This document shows, piece by piece, positions 6,972 through 15,678 of a stretch of 38,442 bases of DNA. The notes beneath the pieces were generated by a model that saw nothing but the letters and a program-made list of their open reading frames with translations, had not been told where the DNA came from and did no database searches. This DNA comes from Gammaproteobacteria bacterium. GTDB taxonomy: Bacteria; Pseudomonadota; Gammaproteobacteria; UBA4575. The DNA lies in contig JANQKJ010000022.1 of the NCBI GenBank assembly GCA_028281205.1, positions 1 to 38,442 on the forward strand, read 5' to 3'. Positions within the stretch are counted from its first letter, which is position 1. Each line of letters begins with the position of its first letter. The position numbers were made by a program, and so were the translations under genes.

Positions 6972-8516
6972 ATGGCTGCTGCAGAATTTGAAACACCAGA
7001 ATTAAGGGAATATCCCATTATTCCTAAGTTACAAAAAGGGACTATGGCACACAGCAAACCTTTTGTAGCTAAAGAACAGTTTCAAACACCGCTTGGATAT
7101 CCAGGAGAATTAGTCGATAACTGGAAACAAGTGGCGATAGATAAAATGGGTGAGCTCACAGAAAAGTATCGCTCATTACAAGTATTTTTAGATTCCTGTG
7201 TGAAGTGTGGTGCGTGTACTGATAAGTGTCATTACTATCTAGGTACTACCGACCCAAAAAATATGCCAGTCGCACGCCAGGACTTGTTCCGTAAAGTCTA
7301 TCGTCGTTACTACACACTGGCAGGCAAATTAGTACCAAAGCTAGTTGGTGCCGAAGATTTAACCGAGGAAGTGTTGGATGATTGGTACACCTACTTCCAT
7401 CAATGTTCACAATGTCGTCGCTGCTCTGTTTACTGCCCATACGGTATCGATACAGCTGAAATCTCAATGGCGGCACGTGAAGTCATGGATGCAGTAGGTA
7501 AGGGCCAAAAATACTGCAACGAAATTATTGGTAAGGCACAGACTTTAGGTAATAACCTTGGCCTGCCTGAGCCGGCATTAATCGACACACTTGAAGGTCT
7601 TGAAGAAGACATCGAAGATGAAACCGGTGTGCAGGTGAAAATGCCGCTCGATGTGAAAGGGGCTGAAGTATTGCTTATTACACCTTCGGCAGATTTTTTC
7701 GCCGAGCCTCATATTGATGGTTTGATTGGTTATGCGAAAGTTTTCCATGAGGCAGGTATTTCATGGACCATGAGTTCATATGCAAGTGAAGCAGCAAACT
7801 TCGGTATGTTTATCGGTAGTTATGAAAACATGCAGAAACTTGCTTTGCGTATTCGTAAAGCTGCGATTGACCTGGGTGTTAAACGCATAGTGTTTGGTGA
7901 ATGTGGACATGCATGGCGTGTTGCTTACAGTTTTCTTAATACCTTGGCAGGCCCATTCGATTTCTTGGATTCAAATTATCCTGTGCCACAGCATATATGC
8001 GAAGTTACGCACGGACTCATTCAGGAAGGTAAAATTAAATTAGATAAGTCAGAGAATGATCATATGACTCTGACTTACCACGATTCATGTAATGTTGCAC
8101 GCGCATCACGTATGGGTGATACCGCGGGGGGGCAATTCACTATACCACGCGACATTATTAAAGCATGCTGTAATAACTTTTACGATATGCCGGAGTATTC
8201 AATTAAAGAAGGCACCTACTGCTGTGGCGGAGGAGGAGGCCTGCTGACAGACGATTTAATTGAACTGCGTGTTAAAGGCGCGATGCCACGCATGCAAGCA
8301 CTTAAACATGTTACAGAGAATAATGGTGTAACTCATATGGCAGCAATTTGTGCCATATGTAAGAGCCAGTTCTCTAAAGTATTTCCATACTATGACTTTA
8401 CGATGGATCAGATTGTTAGTGTCCATCAGCTAGTCAGTAATGCCATTGTTTTAACTGGTCAAAATGATGGTAAAAGTGATGAAGAAGATTCAACAGACGC
8501 TGAACAAGCAGCTTAA
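6972..8516 (+). CDS. dsrK: DsrK, HdrD-like iron-sulfur catalytic subunit of DsrMKJOP
   Basis: 514 residues. DsrK is the cytoplasmic-side subunit related to heterodisulfide reductase HdrD and is thought to act on DsrC thiols. Two [4Fe-4S] motifs are seen: C76-x2-C79-x2-C82-x3-C86 and C145-x2-C148-x2-C151-x3-C155. Two CCG-type domains supply the special catalytic cluster: GECGHAWR near residue 316, YHDSCNVAR near 373 and CCGGGGG near 417. The tail after about residue 500 is acidic and low in complexity. Length and motif set are complete. Confidence 0.97.
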   Translation: MAAAEFETPELREYPIIPKLQKGTMAHSKPFVAKEQFQTPLGYPGELVDNWKQVAIDKMGELTEKYRSLQVFLDSCVKCGACTDKCHYYLGTTDPKNMPVARQDLFRKVYRRYYTLAGKLVPKLVGAEDLTEEVLDDWYTYFHQCSQCRRCSVYCPYGIDTAEISMAAREVMDAVGKGQKYCNEIIGKAQTLGNNLGLPEPALIDTLEGLEEDIEDETGVQVKMPLDVKGAEVLLITPSADFFAEPHIDGLIGYAKVFHEAGISWTMSSYASEAANFGMFIGSYENMQKLALRIRKAAIDLGVKRIVFGECGHAWRVAYSFLNTLAGPFDFLDSNYPVPQHICEVTHGLIQEGKIKLDKSENDHMTLTYHDSCNVARASRMGDTAGGQFTIPRDIIKACCNNFYDMPEYSIKEGTYCCGGGGGLLTDDLIELRVKGAMPRMQALKHVTENNGVTHMAAICAICKSQFSKVFPYYDFTMDQIVSVHQLVSNAIVLTGQNDGKSDEEDSTDAEQAA

Positions 8517-8554
8517 CTAAATTTTAAACGGATAGTGTAACTAGGAGCAAAGTT

Positions 8555-10507
8555 ATGGCTACATCAAAGGATGACATGTCTTACAAACTTACGTTTCGCA
8601 AGTTTGATGATGGTGACCACCTATGGGGTAATTTTGGTGATCAAATTTTCGAAGGTGATGAATCACATAAGTGTCCTACTTACGTGCATCGTACACCACC
8701 CTGTCAGGGTAGCTGTCCTTCAGGTGAAGATATTCGCGGCTGGTTGGATATTGTTAGAGGAATAGAGAAACCACCTGAAGGTGTCACAATGCAGGAGTAT
8801 GCATTCCGTCGCTCCACGGATGCTAATCCTTTTCCATCGATGATGGGCCGGGTTTGTCCTGCGCCTTGCCAGGAAGGTTGTAACCGCAATCATGTAGAAG
8901 ATTTTGTTGGCATCAACTCAGTCGAGCAATATATCGGCGATACAGCGACAAAAGAAGGCTTTAAGTATCAGGCCCCTGCTAATTTAAGCGGTAAGCGTGT
9001 TGCAATAATTGGTGGTGGTCCCGCAGGTCTGTCGGCAGCTTATCAACTACGTCGTAAAGGCCATGCCAGTATAATCTTTGATGATCATGATGAATTGGGA
9101 GGTATGTTTAAATATGGCATTCCTGGTTACCGTACACCGCGTGATTTTCTGGATGCTGAAATTCAACGTATCTTAGATATGGGTGATATTGAAGTGCGTC
9201 TAAATACACGTGTTGGTCGTGACATATCAGTTGCAGATATAGAGAAAGAATTTGATGCCATCGTATGGGCGCTAGGTTGCCAATCTGGACGCGGTTTGCC
9301 TGTGCCTAACGGTGACGCACCCAATTGTGTCGCTGGAGTTAAATTTTTAGAGGCGTTTAATAAAGGCATTTTGAAAGTCACTGCGGACCGCGTGGTATGT
9401 GTCGGTGGTGGTGATACCTCAATTGACGTGGTTTCGGTTGCACGTCGCTTGGGTAAGATTCCAACACTCGACAAAAAAGAAGCGCCTGAGTATGTGATTG
9501 GCGGTTACGTTGCTCATGATGCTGCTTATGCCGCTGCACGTGAAGGTGCGGAAGTGACATTGACCTCACTGTTTGAGCGCGAAGAAATGACAGCGGCTGA
9601 GCATGAAGTGCATGATGCGCTTCATGAAGGTGTACGTATTGATAATGGTGTGATGCCAATAGAAGTCATTGTTAACGATGAAGGGCGTGCGACCGCGTTA
9701 CGTATGGCGAAATGTGAAATGAAAGATGGGCGTCCTACACCTGTTGAAGGGACTGAATATGACATCGAGTGCGATTTAATTGTTTCTGCAATTGGTCAAG
9801 GTGGAGACTTGGATGGGCTTGAAGATTTTGATAATGGCCGTGGATTAATTGATGCTGACAAGCATTATCAAGTGCCAGGCAAAGAGGGCCACTTTGTGTG
9901 TGGTGATATTATTCGTCCACACTTGTTAACAACAGCGATTGGACAAGCATCCATTTGTGCCGATAGTGTTGATTTGTATCTAAATAACAAAGAATATGAA
10001 AAACGTCCTAAAGTCGATGTACATCACTTTAGTCTGCTGGAAAAATTACAAGAAACTGGATTAGACCCTGAAGATTACACTGTAGGTGAAACACGTGGTT
10101 CTGATGAAGCTTCTTTCTCAGTACATAACTATGAAGATCGTTCTGCGCAAGAAATTATTTCTGCAGATCGCCTATTCTTAGCACACTTCGAGTATACACC
10201 ACGCGTATTGAGAGATTCTGTTGTGCCTAGCTCCGAAGAAGTACTTGGGCATTTTGAAGAGCGCATGATTGGTCTTACTGAAGAGCAGGCTGTTGAAGAA
10301 GCGGGCCGTTGTATGAGCTGTGGTATGTGTTTCGAGTGTGATAACTGTGTTGTGTACTGTCCTCAAGATGCTGTGTTCCGAGTCAAGAAAGATAAATCTA
10401 CAACTGGTCGTTACGTAGATACAAATTATAATAAGTGTATTGGTTGTCATATTTGTGCTGATGTGTGTCCTACAGGGTACATTGATATGGCGCTTGGCGA
10501 CCACTAA
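8555..10507 (+). CDS. dsrL: DsrL, iron-sulfur flavoprotein NAD(P)H oxidoreductase
   Basis: 650 residues, GltD-like. In order: an N-terminal cysteine-rich region (C40, C50, C54, C101, C105, C109) of the type that binds [4Fe-4S] clusters; an FAD-binding Rossmann motif, VAIIGGGPAGLSAAY, near residues 149-163; a second nucleotide-binding motif, VCVGGGDTSID, near 285-295; and C-terminal ferredoxin motifs CMSCGMCFECDNC and CIGCHICADVCP near 588-640. DsrL is essential for sulfur oxidation in A. vinosum, where it links DsrAB electrons to NAD(P)+. Its presence is a strong sign of the oxidative pathway. AGGAG precedes the ATG. Confidence 0.97.
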   Translation: MATSKDDMSYKLTFRKFDDGDHLWGNFGDQIFEGDESHKCPTYVHRTPPCQGSCPSGEDIRGWLDIVRGIEKPPEGVTMQEYAFRRSTDANPFPSMMGRVCPAPCQEGCNRNHVEDFVGINSVEQYIGDTATKEGFKYQAPANLSGKRVAIIGGGPAGLSAAYQLRRKGHASIIFDDHDELGGMFKYGIPGYRTPRDFLDAEIQRILDMGDIEVRLNTRVGRDISVADIEKEFDAIVWALGCQSGRGLPVPNGDAPNCVAGVKFLEAFNKGILKVTADRVVCVGGGDTSIDVVSVARRLGKIPTLDKKEAPEYVIGGYVAHDAAYAAAREGAEVTLTSLFEREEMTAAEHEVHDALHEGVRIDNGVMPIEVIVNDEGRATALRMAKCEMKDGRPTPVEGTEYDIECDLIVSAIGQGGDLDGLEDFDNGRGLIDADKHYQVPGKEGHFVCGDIIRPHLLTTAIGQASICADSVDLYLNNKEYEKRPKVDVHHFSLLEKLQETGLDPEDYTVGETRGSDEASFSVHNYEDRSAQEIISADRLFLAHFEYTPRVLRDSVVPSSEEVLGHFEERMIGLTEEQAVEEAGRCMSCGMCFECDNCVVYCPQDAVFRVKKDKSTTGRYVDTNYNKCIGCHICADVCPTGYIDMALGDH

Positions 10508-10707
10508 TCACGCAGGCTGCAAACGTCGATTACGTTATTAAAAACGAACTCGAAATACTCACTTATTATTTTATAAGCTCCGTTTTCTTGTTCGTTTTTG
10601 CCGTGTACTCAACGTTTTCGCAGAGCGTGAGATAAGTCGAAAATAATTACTAAGTAGAGTTATTCCCGCGAAAGTTGGGATCTAGAAAAATGATAAATTA
10701 GAAGAAT
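10508..10707 (+). promoter_or_regulatory. 200-base dsrL-dsrJ spacer with a 10-bp inverted repeat
   Basis: The longest gap inside the dsr operon. A perfect 10-bp inverted repeat, AAAAACGAAC (10540-10549) and GTTCGTTTTT (10590-10599), encloses 40 bases that contain a smaller CTTAT/ATAAG repeat (10562-10566, 10573-10577). The right arm ends in five T residues, as in a terminator, but the loop is long. No promoter or ORF stands out. It may mark a transcription boundary, with dsrJOP made separately; that is inference. Confidence 0.35.
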
Positions 10708-11214
10708 ATGATTGGAGTCACTCGTATTAACGTTCTATGGAATGTTTCAATAGCGCTGTTGTTATTTTTTTTGAGCGCACCATTGATCGCTGACGGCAGT
10801 AAAGTCCCGCCGCCCAAAGGTGACCAGTGTGTTGAAGATCCAGAGTGGATGCGTGTTAAACACTTCGAGACTGTGTTACATCAGCGTGATGAAACAGTAA
10901 TAAGAGGTATTCGTACTGAAAAGCATAGTTTAAAAAATTGTATTGAATGTCATATCACACCTAATGCCAATGGCGACTATGCGCGTTATTCAAATAGCGA
11001 AGAGCATTTTTGCGCAAGCTGTCATACTTATGCAGCTGTAGCTATAGATTGTTTTCAATGTCATGCTGACCGCCCTGAATCTGCTATACGCGAGGCGCTT
11101 AAGCGCCAACAGGCAGACGGAACTGATCCACATCAAGGCTTACAGATGAGTGCTAATGACTTAATATTAAAATCCAATTTACAATCAAATCTATCATCGG
11201 CACAGTCAAAATGA
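10708..11214 (+). CDS. dsrJ: DsrJ, periplasmic trihaem cytochrome c of DsrMKJOP
   Basis: 168 residues. An N-terminal hydrophobic segment (residues 8-27) resembles a Sec signal; in A. vinosum it is uncleaved and acts as an anchor. Three CxxCH haem c sites are seen: 78-82, 102-106 and 115-119. An extra cysteine, C41 in GDQCVEDPEWM, fits the unusual distal Cys ligand described for DsrJ, and M48 nearby could be another ligand. The last four bases overlap the dsrO start (ATGA), so the two are translationally coupled. Confidence 0.95.
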   Translation: MIGVTRINVLWNVSIALLLFFLSAPLIADGSKVPPPKGDQCVEDPEWMRVKHFETVLHQRDETVIRGIRTEKHSLKNCIECHITPNANGDYARYSNSEEHFCASCHTYAAVAIDCFQCHADRPESAIREALKRQQADGTDPHQGLQMSANDLILKSNLQSNLSSAQSK

Positions 11215-12005
11215 ATAAAGTAGTTACTAAAGCTTATCAATTACTAAGGCAGCCAAAAGCAAAAGTTGAGCAAGAGATAGATCAAAGCAAGCGTTCTTTT
11301 GTTGGTGGTTTGGTAGGTGCGTCAGGGCTAGCCATAGCGCCTGGGGTCATGTTGTATGAAACGGCCAGCGCAAAGCCTGCAGACCAGCCAGTTACAAATG
11401 CAGTTCGATGGGGAATGTTAGTTAATGTTAATCAATGTACGGAAGATTGCAATGCTTGTGTGACTGCGTGTAATGATGAACATGGTCTATGGCCTGAAGA
11501 AGGTTCCACAACCGATTCTCAGTGGATAAGAAAACTAACTGTTAAAGATCCAACAACTAATCACAGCAAGTCATTTCCTGTTATGTGTCAACACTGTGAA
11601 CACCCTCCATGTGTGGATGTATGCCCAACACGCGCTTCATTTAAGCGTGAAGATGGTATTGTGCTAGTGAATATGCACACATGTATTGGTTGTCGATATT
11701 GCATGATGGCATGCCCATATAAAGCGCGTTCATTTGTACATGAGGTCTTAGAAAATCAACTGCCAAGCACTCCACGAGGTAAAGGCTGTGTTGATTCATG
11801 CAATATGTGTGTGCACAAAGTGGATGCTGGTGAAAATACCACGGCATGTGCCGAGGCGTGCGCCACAGATGGACATCAAGCCATAGTATTTGGTGACCTT
11901 AATGATCCTGAAAGTGAAATTTCAAAGAGTCTAAGAGATTTTGGTGGCACCCAAATCCGCGCTGATCTTGGCTTAAACACCGGCGTCAGATATCAAGGCA
12001 TATAA
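11211..12005 (+). CDS. dsrO: DsrO, periplasmic ferredoxin-like subunit of DsrMKJOP
   Basis: 264 residues. Cysteine-rich motifs for about four [4Fe-4S] clusters are visible: QCTEDCNACVTAC, CQHCEHPPCVDVC, CIGCRYCMMACP and CVDSCNMC with CAEAC. The family is exported by Tat. The signal here is S26-K27-R28-S29-F30-V31 followed by a hydrophobic segment and a TASA cleavage region, so the first invariant arginine is replaced by lysine. The start codon overlaps dsrJ and gives a long n-region of about 25 residues. It is followed 4 bases later by dsrP, its membrane partner. Confidence 0.95.
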   Translation: MNKVVTKAYQLLRQPKAKVEQEIDQSKRSFVGGLVGASGLAIAPGVMLYETASAKPADQPVTNAVRWGMLVNVNQCTEDCNACVTACNDEHGLWPEEGSTTDSQWIRKLTVKDPTTNHSKSFPVMCQHCEHPPCVDVCPTRASFKREDGIVLVNMHTCIGCRYCMMACPYKARSFVHEVLENQLPSTPRGKGCVDSCNMCVHKVDAGENTTACAEACATDGHQAIVFGDLNDPESEISKSLRDFGGTQIRADLGLNTGVRYQGI

Positions 12006-12009
12006 TACG

Positions 12010-13215
12010 ATGGAAACAGTTAGATACAGCTCTATAGCAGCAAACTCAGCGAAATTTTGGGCATTACTTATTGGTTTGGGTTCAATCACGCTTATTGGTT
12101 TATTGTCTGCGCATCACATGGAAGTAGAAGGCCACATTATTTCGGGTATGAATAATCAAATCGTATGGGGCTTGCCACATGTATTTGCAATTTTCCTGAT
12201 TGTCGCTGCTTCTGGTGCGCTTAATGTGGCATCAATCGCTTCTGTGTTTGGCAAAGTTGAATACAAACCCCTGGCACGCTTATCGGCCTTACTGGCATTG
12301 GCTTTGTTGGCAGGTGGTTTAGCAGTATTGGTGCTTGATCTTGGTCGGCCAGATCGTCTCATAGTAGCGATGACGGTTTATAATTTTAAGTCGATCTTTG
12401 CGTGGAATATCTTTTTATATACTGGCTTCTTCGTCATTGTTGGTATCTATCTATGGTGGATGATGGATTACAGCATGCAGAAGTATAGTAAGAAAGCTGG
12501 TTTAGTTGCATTTATCTGGCGTGTAATTCTGACTACAGGTACTGGCTCAATTTTTGGTTTCCTGGTCGCACGCAGTGCCTATGACACAGCTATGTTAGCG
12601 CCTATGTTTATTATTATGTCGTTTGCCTTTGGTATGGCGTTCTACATCTTGGTTTTGCTTGCTGCCTACTCATGGACTAATCGTCCGTTAGGCGATTTTA
12701 TTCTGAATAAGCTGCGTAGCTTGCTCGGGGTTTTTATCGCCAGCATTATGTATTTCGTAGTGGTTTATCATTTAACAAATTTATATGCCACAGAGCACCA
12801 TCAAGTTCAGAAGTTCTTGTTGCTTGAAGGTGGTTCATACACCGCTATGTTTTGGATAGGCCAAGTGATTATTGGGGGCTTGATACCATTGGCACTGATA
12901 TATATGCCACAAACTAAAAACTGTCGTAAAACACTGGTAGCAGTTTGTACTATGGTAATTCTAGGTGGTTTGGCTCAAGTCTACGTGATAGTTATTGGTG
13001 GTCAGGCGTTTCCACTTGAGTTATTCCCTGGTATGGAAATAAGCAGTTCATTTTTTGATGGTCAGGTAATTCAATATATACCGAGTATTTGGGAAATTCT
13101 GCTTGGTATTGCAGGTGTTGCCATTGCTTTGTTGCTAGTTACTGTCGGAGTTGCTGTGCTTGATTTTCTGCCTGATAGTCTGTCAGATAAAATTACAGCT
13201 GAAATTAAAAAATAA
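12010..13215 (+). CDS. dsrP: DsrP, NrfD/PsrC-like membrane subunit of DsrMKJOP
   Basis: 401 residues, polytopic membrane protein of the NrfD family with about ten hydrophobic segments spread across the whole length. With DsrO it forms the second electron and quinone module of the DsrMKJOP complex. The start is 4 bases after the dsrO stop; no strong ribosome binding site is visible, and coupling is likely. This is the last recognisable dsr gene; dsrN, dsrR and dsrS do not follow. Confidence 0.95.
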   Translation: METVRYSSIAANSAKFWALLIGLGSITLIGLLSAHHMEVEGHIISGMNNQIVWGLPHVFAIFLIVAASGALNVASIASVFGKVEYKPLARLSALLALALLAGGLAVLVLDLGRPDRLIVAMTVYNFKSIFAWNIFLYTGFFVIVGIYLWWMMDYSMQKYSKKAGLVAFIWRVILTTGTGSIFGFLVARSAYDTAMLAPMFIIMSFAFGMAFYILVLLAAYSWTNRPLGDFILNKLRSLLGVFIASIMYFVVVYHLTNLYATEHHQVQKFLLLEGGSYTAMFWIGQVIIGGLIPLALIYMPQTKNCRKTLVAVCTMVILGGLAQVYVIVIGGQAFPLELFPGMEISSSFFDGQVIQYIPSIWEILLGIAGVAIALLLVTVGVAVLDFLPDSLSDKITAEIKK

Positions 13216-13358
13216 CCCTTAAAAATAACCCCAAGATCGCTAGGCAATTAAAATTGAAAAATTTGCCGCGATAATTCTATGTGAAGCTAATCACACTTTT
13301 GCATTTATCAGTTAAAGAAATCTATTCACTGCCGAAAACCTTGCTGTCACGCCGTAAT

Positions 13359-13374
13359 CTAGACTGATGTCTAG
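13359..13374. repeat. Inverted repeat in the dsrP-downstream spacer
   Basis: CTAGAC-TGAT-GTCTAG, a perfect 6-bp stem with a 4-base loop, about midway in the 211-base spacer between dsrP and the next small gene. There is no T tract, so it is not a classical terminator. The rest of the spacer is AT rich without a clear promoter. Confidence 0.3.
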
Positions 13375-13426
13375 TTCGAGTGAGTTATCCTAAAATTAAT
13401 AAAATATTATTATTCGGAGGCAATCC

Positions 13427-13657
13427 ATGCATGTGGAAATGAGTCTTGATGCCGAGGCAGTAGAATCACCACCCGAGAGCGATGTTAAACCTACAGACAC
13501 ACAGACTATTTCCGGTAGTCAAGTGGCAGCAGCGTTTGCGCGTATCGAAAAGAGTGATAAAGAAAATAAATCTGGCACCATGCAGACACTGGTAATTTCA
13601 GTTGCAGCAGTACTGTCGGTAGTTTCTTTGTATTTAATATTCGTATTAGTGTTGTAA
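13427..13657 (+). CDS. Small single-span membrane protein of unknown function
   Basis: 76 residues. Residues 1-50 are polar and acidic with many S, E, D and P, and probably disordered. Residues 51-76 (from about TLVISVAAVLSVVSLYLIF to the end) form one hydrophobic helix at the C-terminus, so it looks like a tail-anchored protein with the polar part in the cytoplasm. A strong CGGAGG ribosome binding site at 13416-13421 supports translation. I do not recognise a family. It follows dsrP by 211 bases on the same strand and occupies the place where dsrN lies in A. vinosum. A role with the membrane Dsr complex is possible but unsupported beyond position. Confidence 0.65.
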   Translation: MHVEMSLDAEAVESPPESDVKPTDTQTISGSQVAAAFARIEKSDKENKSGTMQTLVISVAAVLSVVSLYLIFVLVL

Positions 13658-13694
13658 ACTATTACCAGTTAAGTTGAATTTTGGACGGGTAATT

Positions 13695-15098
13695 TCAGGG
13701 GATAGGTAAGCTTTTATTAGGGTTTAAAATATTGTTTGGATCAAATTGATATTTAATCGAATGCATTAGCGCTAATTCATCGCTACCTATCTCTTTGGCT
13801 ACAAAATCTCGTTTGCTTAAGCCAATTCCGTGTTCACCAGAAATGGTACCTTCTAATTGCAAGGTAATTTCAAAAATCTTTTCCAGGCAACTTAATGCAT
13901 TATTATTTTGAGTCGTATCGCTGGCGTCATACATAATATTGACATGTATGTTGCCATTGCCAGCATGGCCAAAATTAACAATAGGTAATTTATAAGTCTG
14001 GGATAGTCGATCCAACTCGTCGATTAGCTTACTTAGGTTGGGAACAGGGACGACAATATCCTCATTAATTTTATTCGGTGCGAGATTACGCAGTATCGGC
14101 GATAAAGCTTTACGTGCTTGCCATAGCGTTTTTCTTTCAGTGTTACTCTCAGCAACTTTAATTTCGACACAGTCCAGTGGTCTCAATGCACGCTGAATAT
14201 GCTGGCTACTAATGGCTAACGATTCCTCGTCTCCATCAATTTCTATCATTAACATAGCATTAGCATTAGCTGGTAATGATACATCGCTATGTTGACGAAT
14301 TAAATTAAGCGCATGATGGTCAATAAACTCTATTGCGCATGGCGTGTGTAACTGTGCGTTAATGTTCTGAATCGCACTACACGCGCTTTGATGATTGTGA
14401 AATAAGGCGCGAATTGTGTGTGTGACTGGAGCTAAGGGTAGAATTTTTAACTCTGCTTCAGTGATGATTGCAAGCGTTCCTTCAGAACCAATGAGTAAAC
14501 GCGTTAAGTCTAGTCCAACTACACCTTTTGTTGTTTTAGTGCCAGTTGAGATGCTTTTTCCTGCACCCGTCACGGCTTTAAGTTGTAACGTGTTGTCACG
14601 AGTTGTTCCATATTTAACTGCGCGCGGGCCAGCAGCATTACACGCAAGATTGCCACCGATAGTACAAAATTCTGCACTGCTTGGATCTGGGGGCCAGAAG
14701 AATTCTTTTTCTTGTAAAAAGTTTTGTAATGCGAGGTTGGTGATCCCAGTTTCGACTCTGACACTTCGATTGCCGGCGTTAAACGAAATAATTTTATCCA
14801 TGCGTTCCATAGATAACACAATGCCACCCATGATAGGCACGGAAGCGCCAGTAGTGCCTGTGCCGCGTCCGCGAGTGGTTAATGGAATTTTATATTGGTT
14901 GCACAGTTTTATACATTCAGCGACTTGCTCATGTGAATCAGGCAGTACTACAGCATCTGGGGGGTGATGTTGCTTGCTGTTATCGTAACCATAAGGCCAG
15001 CAATCTGCAGGTTCTAATAAAATTTGTTGCTGAGAGAAAATATCATTTAAATGTTTAATGATATTACTGGTAATTTTAAACGACACAAGACTAGCCAA
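13695..15098 (-). CDS. FAD-linked oxidase, GlcD/Dld (2-hydroxyacid dehydrogenase) family
   Basis: 467 residues. The N-terminal FAD-binding (PCMH-type) domain shows RGRGTGTTGASVP near residues 76-88 and GGNLACNAAGPRAVKYGTTR near 145-165. The C-terminal FAD-oxidase domain shows GHAGNGNIHVN and GEHGIGLSKR, with the histidines that bind metal or substrate in this family. It oxidises a 2-hydroxyacid such as D-lactate, glycolate or D-2-hydroxyglutarate; which one cannot be told from the motifs. No glcE or glcF accompanies it, so D-lactate or D-2-hydroxyglutarate dehydrogenase is somewhat favoured. Its start overlaps the diaA stop by 8 bases, implying translational coupling. It converges on the small membrane gene after dsrP. 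Confidence 0.88.
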   Translation of the reverse strand: MASLVSFKITSNIIKHLNDIFSQQQILLEPADCWPYGYDNSKQHHPPDAVVLPDSHEQVAECIKLCNQYKIPLTTRGRGTGTTGASVPIMGGIVLSMERMDKIISFNAGNRSVRVETGITNLALQNFLQEKEFFWPPDPSSAEFCTIGGNLACNAAGPRAVKYGTTRDNTLQLKAVTGAGKSISTGTKTTKGVVGLDLTRLLIGSEGTLAIITEAELKILPLAPVTHTIRALFHNHQSACSAIQNINAQLHTPCAIEFIDHHALNLIRQHSDVSLPANANAMLMIEIDGDEESLAISSQHIQRALRPLDCVEIKVAESNTERKTLWQARKALSPILRNLAPNKINEDIVVPVPNLSKLIDELDRLSQTYKLPIVNFGHAGNGNIHVNIMYDASDTTQNNNALSCLEKIFEITLQLEGTISGEHGIGLSKRDFVAKEIGSDELALMHSIKYQFDPNNILNPNKSLPIP

Positions 15099-15675
15099 GT
15101 AGCTGTTGGTCTATAAGTTCACATAAGCAATGCAAAACTAATAAATGTACTTCTTGAATGCGTGCGGTTGAAGTACCCGGTACGCGAATTTCGATATCAT
15201 TTTTTTGCATCAGCGCACCAACTTCACCACCATCTCTGCCAGTCAGGGCAACAATCCGTGCATTTCTTTCATGCGCCGCATGGATGGCCTGCACAATATT
15301 TGCAGAACCTCCGCTAGTAGTAATGACCATCACAATATCTTCATTCTGACATAATGCTCTTATTTGTTTAGCGAAAATCATGTCATAGTCATAATCATTA
15401 GCTATGGAAGTGAGGGTTGAGCTATCTGTAGTTAATGCAATTGCGGGCAATGGTTGGCGTTCACGCTCGAAGCGGTTTAAAAGCTCAGAGGATAGATGCT
15501 GGGCATCTGCTGCAGAGCCACCATTGCCGCAGCTAAGAATTTTATTACCTGCTAGTAAGCTGGAAGTCATTAATAGCGCTGCATCCGAGATTGGGCCAGC
15601 AATTACACCTAGTGCTTCTTGCTTGGTTTGAACACTATCAGCGAAGGTTTTTTCAATAAGTTTAACTGGATTCAC
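15091..15675 (-). CDS. diaA: DiaA-type SIS-domain protein (DnaA initiator-associating)
   Basis: 194 residues, phosphosugar isomerase (SIS) fold close to GmhA. The SIS motifs CGNGGSAADAQHLSSEL (near residues 49-65) and VITTSGGSANIVQAI (near 116-130) are clear. In E. coli, DiaA binds DnaA and promotes timely initiation of replication. The assignment over GmhA rests mainly on gene order: lpoA-yraN-diaA is the same order as E. coli yraM-yraN-yraO. It starts 3 bases after yraN and overlaps the following oxidase gene. Confidence 0.85.
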   Translation of the reverse strand: MNPVKLIEKTFADSVQTKQEALGVIAGPISDAALLMTSSLLAGNKILSCGNGGSAADAQHLSSELLNRFERERQPLPAIALTTDSSTLTSIANDYDYDMIFAKQIRALCQNEDIVMVITTSGGSANIVQAIHAAHERNARIVALTGRDGGEVGALMQKNDIEIRVPGTSTARIQEVHLLVLHCLCELIDQQLLG

Positions 15676-15678
15676 TTT

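Noticed and set aside
13661..13693. ATTACC/GGTAAT as a terminator between the small membrane gene and the oxidase
   Set aside because: The stem is 6 bp with a 21-base loop and no T run in either direction; too weak to call.
14416..14967. A 183-codon plus-strand open frame
   Set aside because: It lies wholly inside the GlcD/Dld-type gene on the other strand, has no ribosome binding site and encodes a low-complexity protein; it is a shadow frame.
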